Shown: positions 10,193-19,557 of the stretch, piece after piece
How the letters are laid out: every line of letters starts with the position of its first letter
Position numbering within the stretch: the first letter of the stretch is position 1
Notes under the pieces: generated by a model
Told to the model about the DNA's origin: nothing
The model's input: the letters and a program-made list of their open reading frames with translations, nothing else
Databases searched by the model: none
NCBI RefSeq assembly: GCF_026651855.1
Contig: NZ_CP093281.1
Span: 1 to 64,000, forward strand
Reading direction: 5' to 3'
DNA from: Pseudomonas silvicola
GTDB taxonomy: Bacteria > Pseudomonadota > Gammaproteobacteria > Pseudomonadales > Pseudomonadaceae
Length of the DNA: 64,000 nt
Program-made: the position numbers and the translations under genes

Positions 10193-10604
10193 ATGACAGT
10201 TCAGCATAGAGCCTACTGGAACCGGATGGTGCCAGGCAGCCGTAACGGACTTCACTGCCTCACTGCATTTTTACACTGATGTGGGATTCCAGATTATGAT
10301 CAGACGAAGCGATCCCGAATTTGCTTATCAACCTCGGCGAAGCACAATTGATGCTTGAGACGGTATCACGCCGAAGGCTGGAATACTGCTGAACTCGTCA
10401 AACCGCTGGGGCCGGCATGAATTTCCAGATTGAGGTGGATGATATTGCCTGTGTGCTCTGGCGCGGGTGAGAAATATGGCGTGCCGCTGTATCGGATTTG
10501 CGTGAAAACACTATCAGATTGGAGAAACCACACGGCCTGTCAGAGAGTTTCTCGTCCAGGATCCGGATGGCTATCTTTTGCGTTTTTGTCAGTTTGTTGA
10601 GTGA
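10193..10604 (+). CDS. VOC-superfamily (glyoxalase/bleomycin-resistance fold) protein (frameshifted)
   Basis: The pieces read AVTDFTASLHFYTDVGFQI, LNLGEAQLMLE, GMNFQIEVDDI and REFLVQDPDGYLLRFCQFVE. This is the paired beta-alpha-beta-beta-beta layout of the vicinal-oxygen-chelate fold with the terminal DPDGYLLRF metal-ligand strand. The size of about 136 residues is usual. Starts MTVQHRA after AAAGGACATAAGC. Many such proteins are single-domain metal-dependent enzymes or drug-binding proteins; the substrate here cannot be told. At least four indels interrupt it. Confidence 0.65.
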
Positions 10605-10687
10605 GGGTGATTGTGGAGGTTGGGAGAGGGTTTTCGAGTGATGATTTCTTGGGGCTGGGGGGGAGCGATCAACAGACATTGCTAACT

Positions 10688-10721
10688 GCATTCTGTGTGG
10701 ATCAACTGGGAGCAGGTCAAG
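10688..10721 (+). repeat. Copy A of a dispersed 34-bp repeat
   Basis: The block beginning GCATTCTGTGTGGATC is 27/34 identical to a block at 11221-11254 and partly matches one at 13452-13482. Copies A and B flank the small membrane-protein gene; B and the third copy flank the AT-rich DUF6602 islet. Confidence 0.55.
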
Positions 10722-10834
10722 CATTCTTGGCGCTGTATCACGCCACTTGTGTAAGTTTTAGATCGAGCAGGTACTCGCTACAGTAGATTTCATGTTTTCA
10801 GTGGTGCCGTTGTTATTTATAAGGAAGGTGATGA

Positions 10835-11104
10835 GTGGAAGATATACTTTTTGTGATGAGCTGGATTAAAGATCACCATGTTGTGTCATTAACTTTTGGA
10901 GTCTTATCTGCAATGTTATGGATTAAATCCGCCACTGCAAAAGTTGAGCTGGGCAAAAAAATTGTCATGGTCACATATGAAGACCCTGAACTTAATGTAA
11001 ATCTCCATGATTTCTTCGCCACTGCGCGGCTTCAATCTAAGTACAACTCATTCGCGGCATTGTCTGCGGCTGCAACAGCGCTATTCCAGATTCTTGGTCT
11101 GTAA
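10835..11104 (+). CDS. Small membrane-anchored protein of unknown function
   Basis: An intact frame of 89 residues, MEDILFVMSWIKDHHVVSLTFGVLSAMLWIKSATAKVEL, with a hydrophobic segment at residues 15-31. A soluble part follows (VMVTYEDPELNVNLHDFFATARLQSKYNSFAALSAAATALFQILGL) whose end is a second hydrophobic stretch. An AAGGAAGGTGATG site precedes the start (GTG or ATG alternatives a few bases upstream are possible). I do not recognise a named family. It stands alone between two copies of a diverged 34-bp repeat. It is one of the few frames in this part of the window without an indel. Confidence 0.65.
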   Translation: MEDILFVMSWIKDHHVVSLTFGVLSAMLWIKSATAKVELGKKIVMVTYEDPELNVNLHDFFATARLQSKYNSFAALSAAATALFQILGL

Positions 11105-11773
11105 TATTGATTGCACCTCATTGATTTATACCCAGTGTATTGGCCGTATCCGCTCCTAGCCTAAAACTGTATCAGATAAGATCAAAGACAGCTGTGAGCG
11201 ATCTGCGGATATAGCGAACAGCGTTCTGTATGAATCAACGGGAAGCTGGTCCAGAGAATATCGCTACCTGCATTAAACAGCAATTGCCCAAAGCGCCATA
11301 TGTACGCGTTCAACCTTAATCCATGCCTCGCACAATGAACAGGAGGGTCTGAAGTCAGTCAATGCTACATAATAAACTTATGCACAGCGGGCAAAGAAGT
11401 CTGTTCTGTTCCTCGTTGCTCCCCACAAACTAATTGGCTACTACCGCTTTGGCATCAGTTGCCATTCCCTCTGAAAACTTCTTTGGACCCCTTCGGCTCT
11501 CCGGCCAGCGGGACGTCAGCCATACTGCCATAGCTGGTAGCTTCGCCACTGTGGGATGCATCTCGGGCCTAGCGGCTCAGGTCTGATCGCAACACAAGGT
11601 AACAGCCCCTTAAACAGCAGCGTCAGCCAGTCTTATTCCCCAAATCAATTCTTTTCTACTTTCATAAAATGAAGAGGTGTGAACTATTTTAAATAGGGTA
11701 CATATATCCCAAGCACGTTATAATTACCTATTTTTATAAGTTAAATCATCTAAACAGAGAAGTAATGATAGTG
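11105..11773. other. 669-bp gap without a recognisable gene; base composition changes to AT-rich at its right end
   Basis: It holds a copy of the diverged 34-bp repeat at 11221-11254. A minus-strand stretch (about 11465-11570) reads MHPTVAKLPAMAVWLTSRWP and GPKKFSEGMATDAKAVVAN; this could be the tail of a dead gene, but I cannot name it. From about 11640 the DNA becomes AT-rich, matching the DUF6602 islet that follows. Confidence 0.4.
11221..11254 (+). repeat. Copy B of the dispersed 34-bp repeat
   Basis: Begins GCGTTCTGTATGAATC and aligns without gaps to the block at 10688-10721 with seven mismatches. It lies just outside the AT-rich islet. Confidence 0.55.
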
Positions 11774-12955
11774 TCATTCCTCATTGACTGAATCTGCCGT
11801 TTGTTTTGCTTTTTTGCATTTTGGACAGTACTGAATTAACATTTCCGAAAATTGATAATAGTAAGGGATGAGAACATTCATCCCGCCACTTTTTATTGAG
11901 TCATACGCAATGACTTTAGTAAGTATTTCATGGCCGTTAACGATCATTTTTTTATCTGCAATTAGGATGTCGCTAAGAGGTAAGTCTTCTGGGTTATAAA
12001 TTATTACGCTGACAGGTTGTCGCTTGTATGCTTCATCGTTATCACCCGCATTTCCGTAAGCTATATCTGTGGCTTTTACCCAGTTAATCGGTTCCGCCTT
12101 TTCGCACCATCTGATTAATTTTTCAAGTTTCTCTGGAGTGAAAGTCCTTGCATAATCTCCATGGACTTCGCAGTGACCAAATCCCACAAAATGACCGAAT
12201 GAATATTCATAAGAATAATCACCAGCAGTTAGTGGAAGCCTGTAATATTGGCTAGGAAGTGCCTTTTGTGATTTCGTACTGTCGAGCAAGCTAAAAACAA
12301 TATCATAAAGCTGATATAAGCAACATCCTTGACGATCTGGATTTCCGTACACAATGATATTCTCAAAATCCTTTATGTCAGAATTATATGCGCTTGCAAA
12401 ACGTTCATTCCCGTATAAGAAGAAACCTTTTGAAAGGATGAAGATTGCATTAGGAAGTAAGTTTTTATCATAACTCGCAGCATGTTTCTTCAGCTCTAAT
12501 ACTATATCGGCCCAGTCCATGTCAGTGTCATAGGAAAATATAATTCCAAATCCATCATTTTGAATGTTGCTCCCTGAATCAATAATATAATTTTCTCAAC
12601 CCCTTCTTTTTAATCTTTTGAATGAGGCTATATTTTTAAATGCGTTTTCCAGTTCTTTTGTAGTGAGTTTTGATTTAACCTGAATGGCCCCGTAGCAATA
12701 CTCCACAGGTAAAACTTCATAGATATCCTGTCGTTGCATGAGCGTAAAAGAATTGAGAGCATCATAAAAAAGAATATCAATTTCATTACTGAGATGTCCA
12801 GATGTTGATGCAGCGCGAACACTTGATTTAGAAATGCCATAGCTAAGAGGTAAAAGTTTATTATCTGTAAACAATGCCCTTAACAATTCTTCTCTGACTG
12901 TGCCAACATCTCTGGGATGTTTGATATCTCTGGAGATTTCGAAATCTTGCTGCAT
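11774..12955 (-). CDS. DUF6602-family protein interrupted by an in-frame TGA
   Basis: Starts MQQDFEISRDIKHPRDVGTVREELLRALFTDNKLLPLSYGI, then SNEIDILFYDAL, VLPVEYCYGAIQVKSKLTTKELENAFKNIASFKRLKRRG and a TGA stop at 12596-12598. The same frame continues ENYIIDSGSNIQNDGFGIIFSYDTDMDWADIVLELKKHA and runs to 11774 (FCPKCKKAKQ-like end with a CxxC pair, YCPKCKK). IDILFYD and IQVKSKL resemble the D-ExK core of restriction-like nuclease folds found in DUF6602. Total length is about 393 residues. Because the stop lies within one continuous frame, either it is a true nonsense mutation (pseudogene) or a base error. The gene is markedly AT-rich compared with its surroundings and is probably acquired. The activity is unproven. 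Confidence 0.65.
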
Positions 12956-12961
12956 TTTGTT

Positions 12962-13144
12962 TTATAGGTACATAAACTCACGTTCCAGACCATGGAACTC
13001 CTTATCCTTGGACCGTAGTTTACTCGCACGTGTAGCTTGGTCTGAAATCCATTCCTTGGTTCTTGCCTCTTTCTCGGCAAAATCTGCCCTCTCTTTTTTT
13101 TGTGCAACTGTTTTGCGTTTTCTTCTATCTTGGTTTTCCGGCAT
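12962..13144 (-). CDS. 60-residue lysine/arginine-rich coiled-coil ORF directly upstream of, and in frame with, the DUF6602 gene
   Basis: MPENQDRRKRKTVAQKKERADFAEKEARTKEWISDQATRASKLRSKDKEFHGLEREFMYL ends in TAA; two codons later the DUF6602 ATG begins in the same frame. The peptide is highly charged and predicted helical. It could be a separate small upstream gene, a leader, or the true N-terminus of the DUF6602 protein cut by a stop. No good ribosome site precedes the ATG, and the frame stays open upstream to about 13250 without another ATG. I do not recognise a family. Confidence 0.4.
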   Translation of the reverse strand: MPENQDRRKRKTVAQKKERADFAEKEARTKEWISDQATRASKLRSKDKEFHGLEREFMYL

Positions 13145-13520
13145 AATACAAAGTTCTGAGGTTTGTTGAGGGTTGGTGCCTATTTTTTCGGGTTTTGCAC
13201 GGAAGATAAATTGGTAGGCATTTGTTTCGATCTGTTCTTCTCTCAGCTAGTCTATAATCTGACCTAGCCAGAATAATCAACCAAACCAGACCAACTGCTT
13301 CCAGCTCATTTGTTCTCCCATTCTACTTTACTATGCTGTTTCACAGCGGCCCATGTCCCGCGGGCTAGCACTGCGGACGTAGATGATATCTTTATTAATG
13401 CTGACAATGCTGACAATGCTGACAATGCTGACAATGCTGACAATGCTGACAGCATTCAGTGTGAATCTGTTAAACAGGTCAGCACTGTATCTTTATACCC
13501 TCGGTTATCAGTCAATATTT
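13145..13520. other. Intergenic stretch with tandem repeats, no gene
   Basis: Between the AT-rich islet and the monooxygenase remnant there is no supported gene. It contains the six-copy 9-bp repeat and a third, more diverged copy of the 34-bp repeat at about 13452-13482. A short frame through the repeat encodes an Asn-Ala-Asp tripeptide run, but has no homology or ribosome site. Confidence 0.5.
13397..13450. repeat. Six perfect tandem copies of the 9-mer AATGCTGAC
   Basis: The unit AATGCTGAC is repeated six times without a mismatch, filling 54 bases. It lies in non-coding DNA at the edge of the AT-rich islet. The unit length is a multiple of three. Confidence 0.95.
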
Positions 13521-14345
13521 AGTCAGCGAGGTGGTCCGCAGATGAAGTTCAGCCCATATTCGGTCCGAAATATACCTCGTCGTTGCAGCTCGGCACTAAA
13601 AGTTGGGTTAATGCCTCTACCCTGTTGGGAAATGAGTAGGCACAGCAAGGAATCCATCACAGGCATGGCATCAAGCCAGGCTTATCTGATCGGCAACCGT
13701 GGCCGGGGAACCGATGGCTTTCAGATAGCTGCCTTCCGCGAAGTAGCGGGCAGTCTCGAGACGGAGAGATTTTTATCACGGGAAATAGCCATAATTGCGT
13801 CCCGGTGCGATTTTCCCGCGTTTGATTCAGGCAGTTCTAAGGTACCAGTTCATTAGTCAAACTGGCGAAAATCGACCCCACCCGCTAGGGGTTTCAGATT
13901 ACTTAGGGCAATGTCATCTGGAATCAGGGCTAACATTTGGTCGGCCAGTTCTCTGGCCTTCTGGTCTGTTTCGGCAATGATGGGAGTAAGCCCCACCATG
14001 ATTTTGATTGAATCAGGTGAGCGTCCGAATGCCTGAGCACGCCGTCGAATGTCATCACGAAATGCGCGCCCGCCTTCGATGGTGGATTGCAGTGTAAATA
14101 CCACATCAGCTGTTCGTGCCGCCAGCGCCCGGCCGGGCTCTGATGCACCGGCCTGAAAAATAACAGGTCGTCCTTGTGGGCTGCGCCCCATCGGAAGTGG
14201 ACCTCGAACCTTAAAATGCGTCCCCTGGTGCTGAAGAAAATGCATCTTATCAACATCGAAGTAGACACCGCTCTGCTTATCCCGCGTGATTGCATCCTTA
14301 TCCCATGACTCCCAAAGGCCGTTTGTATCATAACGTCACCTTTTA
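13521..14345 (-). pseudogene. C-terminal remnant of an NtaA/SnaA-type flavin-dependent monooxygenase
   Basis: The minus strand reads GLWESWDKDAITRDKQSGVYFDVDKMHFLQHQGTHFKVRGPLPMGRSPQGRPVIFQAGASEPGRALAARTADVVFTLQSTIEGGRAFRDDIRRRAQAFGRSPDSIKIMVGLTPI, then shifted pieces down to ELQRRGIFRTEY near 13535. These are the middle and C-terminal blocks of the nitrilotriacetate/EDTA/DszA monooxygenase group of the luciferase-like family. The normal protein is about 440 residues; the first 150 or so are missing, since upstream DNA turns into unrelated sequence. With the 5' end lost, this is a dead gene. Such enzymes use FMNH2 from a partner reductase to oxidise organic ligands. Confidence 0.75.
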
Positions 14346-14476
14346 TTTTACTGTCCCAAAGCGTGATCTCATCGCCTGGATGATTAGCCACCAATGTGTG
14401 CCATAGCAGTATGGGTAATTTAAGTGTACTCATCCACCAGCAAAAATGCGCGACACTGTTGCATAAAACTGTACAG

Positions 14477-14980
14477 GATCGCCATGGTCCGTTTCCCGCT
14501 TTGCAGCCTACTTTATGGAGATGCGCGCCATGGAAGTCTTCGAAAAGCAGCGGAAAGGCTGCACGTTTCCGCGTCAGCCATTAATCGGCAGATCCTCCAG
14601 GCGGAAGAAGATCTGGGTATAACTTTGTTTTAGCGACTGTTGGGGCATGCGTATGACTACGGCAAGTGAACTTCTCTACCCTGACTACTGCGCGGGCACG
14701 TGATTTCAACCTGACAAAATAACGATTTGATGAGATTAAGGGGCTGAGGCGTGGAACAGTCAATATCGGGCGGGTTCAGGCTTTGACGGCGGGGCAACTC
14801 TGTGACGAGATTTCTGCCATTGCTCAAGAGCATAGCTGGTTGGATCTCCAGCTAAATGTTGAAAGCAGCGCCGTAATCACACAGCAGGTGCGGGATTCCG
14901 AAATTGATTTTGGACTTATACTCGCCCCTGAAAGCGTTCTCGGACTTGAAGTTTTAGCCCTTGCTGAACATCATTTAGCT
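14477..14980 (+). pseudogene. Truncated, frameshifted LysR-family regulator
   Basis: Readable pieces are GDARHGSLRKAAERLHVSASAINRQILQAEEDLGITLF (helix-turn-helix and linker). RGTVNIGRVQALTAGQLCDEISAIAQEHSWLDLQLNVESS follows, then QQVRDSEIDFGLILAPESVLGLEVLALAEHHLA (the start of the ligand domain). The reading stops resembling LysR at about 14975, where it runs into the 3' end of an opposing small gene, so the last 120 or so residues are gone. There are two further in-frame stops near 14635 and 14720. It faces away from the monooxygenase remnant and was probably its regulator before both decayed. Confidence 0.7.
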
Positions 14981-15159
14981 AGCCTGATAACAAACGAGCC
15001 ATCTTCTTTTTTGATTTTGGCTCCTCGCTCTGCCCAGCGATCCGCAAGCTCAAAAAACTCATCGGCACTGATATTGAAATCCAGCACAACCTCCCTGAAC
15101 TCACCACTTTTCAACAACTCGTTCGCTTTTTTTAAGGACTTTGCGGTTGCGCTTTTCAT
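14971..15159 (-). CDS. 62-residue protein of unknown function
   Basis: MKSATAKSLKKANELLKSGEFREVVLDFNISADEFFELADRWAERGAKIKKEDGSFVIRLAK starts at an ATG preceded by CGGAGAAGAAAATCG, a good ribosome site; an in-frame ATG 42 bases upstream is possible but less supported. The protein is small, soluble and charged, with a probable helix-strand-helix-strand order. I do not recognise a family. It abuts the broken end of the LysR remnant, so it may have arrived with the rearrangement that truncated that gene. Confidence 0.6.
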   Translation of the reverse strand: MKSATAKSLKKANELLKSGEFREVVLDFNISADEFFELADRWAERGAKIKKEDGSFVIRLAK

Positions 15160-15233
15160 CGATTTTCTTCTCCGAAATTTGAGTGGGCGATTCTTGTTCA
15201 ATGCAGGATATCCCTGGTTGGTTCTTTAGTCGC

Positions 15234-15260
15234 AAAAAAATGCGCCACCGGGCGCATTTT
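15234..15260 (-). terminator. Rho-independent terminator of the MFS gene
   Basis: On the minus strand AAAATGCGCC, a four-base loop and GGCGCATTTT pair perfectly and run into seven Ts. It lies 22 bases past the MFS stop and just upstream of the small 62-residue gene. Confidence 0.85.
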
Positions 15261-15281
15261 CATCCTTAGGATGACCCGCGA

Positions 15282-16511
15282 TTAAGCCCGCTTCCCACTC
15301 GTGTGAGCATTCCATTCTTTAATGATGCTAACAAAGGCGAGACATACCGGGATAAGTGATCCCCACAAGACAGCATTCCAGCCATAAAGGTTTAGCAGAG
15401 CGCCGGAAGAAAATGACCCGACCAACATCACACCGAATACCACAAAGTCGTTCAGGACTGAAACCCTGCGTTTTTTCTTCTGCAACGATGGTACTCAACA
15501 ATTTTTGCTGATGCGCCAGTGAAGCCAAAATTCCAGCCGATGCCCAGCAGAATTAATGAAAGCCAGTAATGAAAAATGTCTGTTCCAGGAACCTGCAGCA
15601 ACCGATGCAACGGTAATCACTAATCCAGCGGCCGTCACTCGCATGGAGCCGAAACGGTTAATCAGCCTGCCCGTAAAGAATCCTGGCCCGTACATGGCAA
15701 TAACATGCCACTGAATACCCAGATTCGAAGCCTGCTGAGAGATAGCATGCATGTGCATGGAGAGCGGTGCGGCAGTCATCAGAAAATTCATAACCATATA
15801 GGTTACCGCACCGCAGAACACCGTCAGAGTAAAACCAGGCTGACGCACAATGACGCGCAAAGGGCGCCCTTTTGACTGTATTGCCACAGGAGGCTCAGCA
15901 GGTGTAACGCCTTTCAGGATAACGGCAGCAATAGCGGCTACACATGCCTGGGCTATAAAGGTCACGGCGAAGGGATGAGGTGGCCAGAGATTCATCGTCG
16001 TGGTCACCAGCATCGGACCGATGACACCTGCTAAAACACCGCCTCCCATGACCAGAGACAAAGCACGCGCGCGGCGTTCGGTTGACGCCTCTGTTGCTGC
16101 AAAACGAAAACTTAGCGCAACCGCGGCGTAGGCCCCGCCGAGAAATCCAGCGAGACAAAATAGCAGGAAGGAGCTGATCACAACGGCCAGAGCTGCCATG
16201 AGACCGGTTAACACCCCTGCACCTCCCACCATAAAGACGGTTTTACGGCCCTTTTAGCCAATGCGCCGAGAGGCAGGATGCATCCAGCCATCCCCAGGAC
16301 AAACATGGTGACCGGCAATGGCGAGCGTTGGGCTGGGCGCAATATCATTACCCACGATGGCGCCAGTGGCATAGAACACCACGGCATTCGCGCCGGCAAG
16401 CGCCTGGCACGCGGACAAACGGAAAATGTTATTTTTTTGCTCTGCGACGGAAAGTGTGTGTTCTGCGATCATCTGATCGAGCATCCTTAGTGATTGTAAG
16501 CACGAACCCAT
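15282..16511 (-). CDS. MFS transporter, DHA1-like (frameshifted)
   Basis: Pieces join as MGSCLQSLRMLDQMIAEHTLS, ACQALAGANAVVFYATGAIVGNDIAPSPTLA, TMFVLGMAGCILPLGALAKR, FMVGGAGVLTGLMAALAVVISSFLLFCLAGFLGGAYAAVALSFRFAATEAS, RARALSLVMGGGVLAGVIGP. A second half of further hydrophobic helices ends LWGSLIPVCLAFVSIIKEWNAHTSGKRA. About 410 residues and 12 predicted helices indicate a major-facilitator drug or metabolite exporter. The substrate is unknown. The start at 16511 has AAGGA upstream; 16484 or 16472 are alternatives. Frame breaks lie near 16250, 15545 and 15490. It is in line with the SDR gene behind it. Confidence 0.8.
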
Positions 16512-16658
16512 AACGTGCTTTTCCTTACGCCTCGTTTGCCTTCGTTCAAACGGCATCGCCTCGATGATGGCAGGAACCACAAAGAGGCGACTGAAACATA
16601 ATGTTGTTCTGTCTGCGCCGGAGTGCTTACAAACCCGAACGGATGAACGGCATCGCCA

Positions 16659-17427
16659 TCATGCGTTACGTCCTGCCATCACGCCACCATCAATGTCCCA
16701 AATTGCGCCGGTCACCCAGCCAGTCTTGTCTGAAAGCAGAAAAGCCACGGTCTCAGCTATGTCTGCCTGCGTGCCCACGCGGCCAATCGGATGGAAGCTG
16801 TCAAAGCTGTTCATCACGTCTTTCACGTCGTCTTTTGGGATAAAACCTTCGTAAATCGGTGTATGCACAACCGCCGGTGAGACAGCATTCACGCGGATGC
16901 CTCAGCCGCTTTCCGATAGCCAGGTTTTTGGTCATCGCGTGCAGCCCCGCTTTTGCCATTGAATAGGCAGAGGACGGCGTGGCGCCGATTGCCTGCTGTG
17001 CCCACATAGAACCAATGTTGACGATTAAGCCTTTAATATCGGCCGCAACCATATTGCGCACCACATCGCGGGTTATAAAGAAGGTGGCGCGGTTGATGCC
17101 CGTATTATGTCAGCAGTCAGACGCTTCCATGTTCGATGTCGGTTTTGGGAAGAATGATGATTCACCAGCAGACTGATGTCTTTATGTTCCGCATTGATGG
17201 TTTTAACCACTTTCTGCAGTCCTTCCTCTTTTGTCAGGGTCGGCCAATCACAGATACCTTGCTGTCCGCAGCCAATGCCTGACGAGCCTGTTCAGCTTTA
17301 TCCTGACGGCTACCCACCAGCACAACACGGCCTCCGTTTTCTAAAATCAGTTTCGCCGTTTCGAAACCCATGCCGCTGGTACCGCCGACCACTAACAGTT
17401 TTTTTTCCCGGCAAAAGATGTGTTCAT
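16659..17427 (-). CDS. Short-chain dehydrogenase/reductase, classical SDR (frameshifted)
   Basis: [40 protein letters not shown] holds the glycine-rich cofactor motif TGxxxGxG in the form GGTSGMGF. Later pieces are [40 protein letters not shown] with catalytic Ser, Tyr and Lys (YSMAK). [14 protein letters not shown] and [35 protein letters not shown] follow. About 255 residues is standard. Frame breaks lie at about 16905, 17095, 17160 and 17245. It is divergent from a LysR gene whose start is 163 bases away and which probably controls it. The substrate is unknown. Confidence 0.85.
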
Positions 17428-17590
17428 CACTAACCTCATAAATCGTTGATTATCATGAATGAAGAGTAGAGCTCTTAATTGTGTGAACGCAGAGTGCCAT
17501 CACGGCTTCAGGTTGACGAATGAGAAGAAGTTGTGTCACAAGAAAGAAAATCTTTCGTTAACTCTGGTTAGCGTTGATCAGAATATTTCT

Positions 17591-18505
17591 ATGCGATCGC
17601 TAAACCGACTGAAATGGCTCATGCTTTTGAGGCAACCGCGCGGCACGGAAGCTTACCGGCGCAGCGCAAGAGCTGTGTCACGTCAGCAGCGTTGGTCAAC
17701 TCGTCCGATCGCTCGAAGATTGGGTTGGGCACCCGCTGCTTCACCGCACACGCAGCGGCAAAGCGCGTCTGACACTGGTCGATGAAGCTCAGGGCCCTTG
17801 AGGACATCACTCAGGGCTTGGACAAGCTCGAAACCGGCCTGACTAAACTGCGTGGCCGCCGTGCGCGCTCAGCCATTGTTGTCACTGCGTCACAGGTTTT
17901 GATGATGAACTGGCTGATGGAGCGCCTGAACCGGTTCTCTGAAGTGCATGAAAATACAGATTTGCGCCTCAACGTGACGGACAAGCTGATGGATGTGTCA
18001 CACGGTGAAGCGGATATCGGCATTCGTTGTGGGCTGGGAGACTGGCCTCGCGTGAACAAAACATGGCTGATGGATGAGGAGGCGGTATTAAGTATGCAGT
18101 CCGGCTTTCCCGCCAAAGGCCTGTGGTAAATGGCTCGCCACGCAAGGGTGATTCATGATGACACGCCATCCCGGTGCAGACTCCTTCATGGGAGGATGTT
18201 CTTAAGGCGGTAAATGCTCCTGAACGCGAAGTGGGCTGCATATCAACTCCTCTGCAGCAGTGATTTTATCAGCGCTGAGCGGCCGGGGTGTTGCCATTGT
18301 TCGCCATGCGCTGGTTAAACAACTTATTGAAACCGGTCAACTCGTTGCAGCTCCACCTGAACAGCGCTGGCCGCTGAAATGGGCTTATTATCTGGTGACA
18401 CCGCAACATCAGACTATGCGAAGTGAAGTCAGAATGTTCCATGACTGGCTTATTGGGGACGTGAAGAGTGATGATGAGTCAATCGCCTGTGAAGACAATC
18501 AATAA
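17591..18505 (+). CDS. LysR-family regulator, GcvA-like (frameshifted)
   Basis: MRSLNRLKWLM opens a helix-turn-helix readable as FEATARHGSLTGAAQELCVTSAAVGQLVRSLEDWVGHPLLHR across frames. Then come ALEDITQGLDKLETGLTKLRGRRARSAIVVTASQVLMMNWLMERLNRFSEVHENTDLRLNVTDKLMDVSHGEADIGIRCGLGDW. The C-terminal part SAAVILSALSGRGVAIVRHALVKQLIETGQLVAAPPEQRWPLKWAYYLVTPQ follows. The RSLNRLK start and MDVSHGEADIGIRCG block are typical of the GcvA-like branch. About 305 residues. Breaks near 17625-17790, 18110 and 18240. It is the likely regulator of the divergent SDR/MFS pair or of the downstream three genes. Confidence 0.85.
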
Positions 18506-18610
18506 GTGGTGTATTTCGCAGGCAACCTGACTATGTTAGTGAACATATGCCGAATGCATTAACACCCCAAACGAGGTTAGGATGATTTCACTGGTTTTGT
18601 GTCAAAGAAA

Positions 18611-19163
18611 ATGCTGACTAATTGGAGTGACGTTCGCCCTACCTGCCTGATTTCCAGTTCCACGAAAAACACAGCGCGGTAATCCAAACCATCAGCCCGG
18701 AAAAGATCATGCCGCTTATCAAGACCTTCGATATTGAGCAGGATGCGGTGATCCGGGCATTGATGTCGATACGACAGTTGCCGCGTAAACTGCAAAGAAA
18801 GGCCCCTGTATCCCAGGATGATCAATTCGGTCTGCAAACCTTCACGCTTCTTCACGCCTCTGCTTTAGAACTTTGCTATGGGTTAAGAGGCGAGTTTTGG
18901 CGCGCGACTTTGCCTGGAAAAGATTTCAGATCGCGAAGAGTATTCAGCAGCCCGCGCGGCCGTGGCGCTGCAGCTGCTGCTGCGCTATCAAGTTAATATT
19001 ACATGACAGCCAGTCCGAACTTATTACGGAAACGTTCATTCACTGCCCGGACAAAACCTCTCATTTTAAGATGGCAGCTTATTGGCTGGCGATCAGAGCG
19101 GGAAGTGGGTTGATTCGACGCAGAACGTTGAGCGCCGTTAAGCGTGAGCTTGGAAAAATTTAG
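18611..19163 (+). CDS. Conserved SRPBCC-like hypothetical protein (frameshifted)
   Basis: MLTNWSDVRPYLPDFQFHEKHSAVI (one base missing near 18637), then ISPEKIMPLIKTFDIEQDAVIRALMSIRQLPRKLQRKA, FGLQTFTLLHASALELCYGLRGEFWRAD. After two shifts near 18905 and 18990 comes SELITETFIHCPDKTSHFKMAAYWLAIRAGSGLIRRRTLSAVKREL. It resembles a group of about 180-residue proteins with a helix-grip-like fold ending in the YWLAIRPxSGLIRR block, but I cannot give a name with certainty. Starts 105 bases after the LysR gene; a cupin gene begins 13 bases after its stop, so they are probably one operon. Confidence 0.65.
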
Positions 19164-19176
19164 ATAAGGAAACGAG

Positions 19177-19530
19177 ATGATTTCGCAAGAGAATGCTGAG
19201 CATTATGTCTGGGGTGATAACTGCAACGGTTGGTATTTAGTCAATCGTCGACATGTTGATTATTCAGTGAGAAAATGCCTCCTGCACCTGTGAAACACGT
19301 CACTTTCAGACCCGTATCCAGACAATTCTTTTTCGTTCTGCAGGGCGCCCTGACGATGGAACTGGAAGGTGAGAAACACGACATCAAGGCCCAGCAGGAC
19401 TGGAAATCGCCCCGGTGCAAAGCATCAGGCCAGGAACGACAGTGAATCTCCAGTGGAATTTTTGTTATCTCCCATCCAACGCCACGAGGGGATCGTATTG
19501 ATCTTCAGCATGCTGGAGTTTCAACGATAA
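19177..19530 (+). CDS. Small cupin-domain protein (frameshifted)
   Basis: MISQENAEHYVWGDNCNGWYLVNRR, then shifted pieces RHFQTRIQTILFRS / FFVLQGALTMELEGEKHDIKAQ / LEIAPVQSIRPGTT / NLQWNFCYLPSNATRG reconstruct a single-domain cupin of about 115 residues. The order is the cupin-1 strand, the GxLTMELEGE turn, an EIAP...H segment and the closing ISHPTxRGDR block. Such proteins bind a metal or a small ligand in a beta-barrel. It lies between the SRPBCC-like gene (13 bases) and a methyltransferase gene (27 bases), so the three are likely co-transcribed. At least three indels. Confidence 0.7.
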
Positions 19531-19557
19531 TGAACCTCAACCCAATGAAGGCAGGCC

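Noticed and set aside
11105-11773. tRNA or other structural RNA in the large gap
   Set aside because: No cloverleaf arms, TTCGA loop or CCA-like end were found on either strand.
12596-12598. In-frame TGA in the DUF6602 gene as a selenocysteine codon
   Set aside because: The position is in a Gly-stop-Glu context with no redox motif, there is no recognisable SECIS hairpin after it, and the family has no selenoprotein members known to me. A nonsense mutation or base error is simpler.
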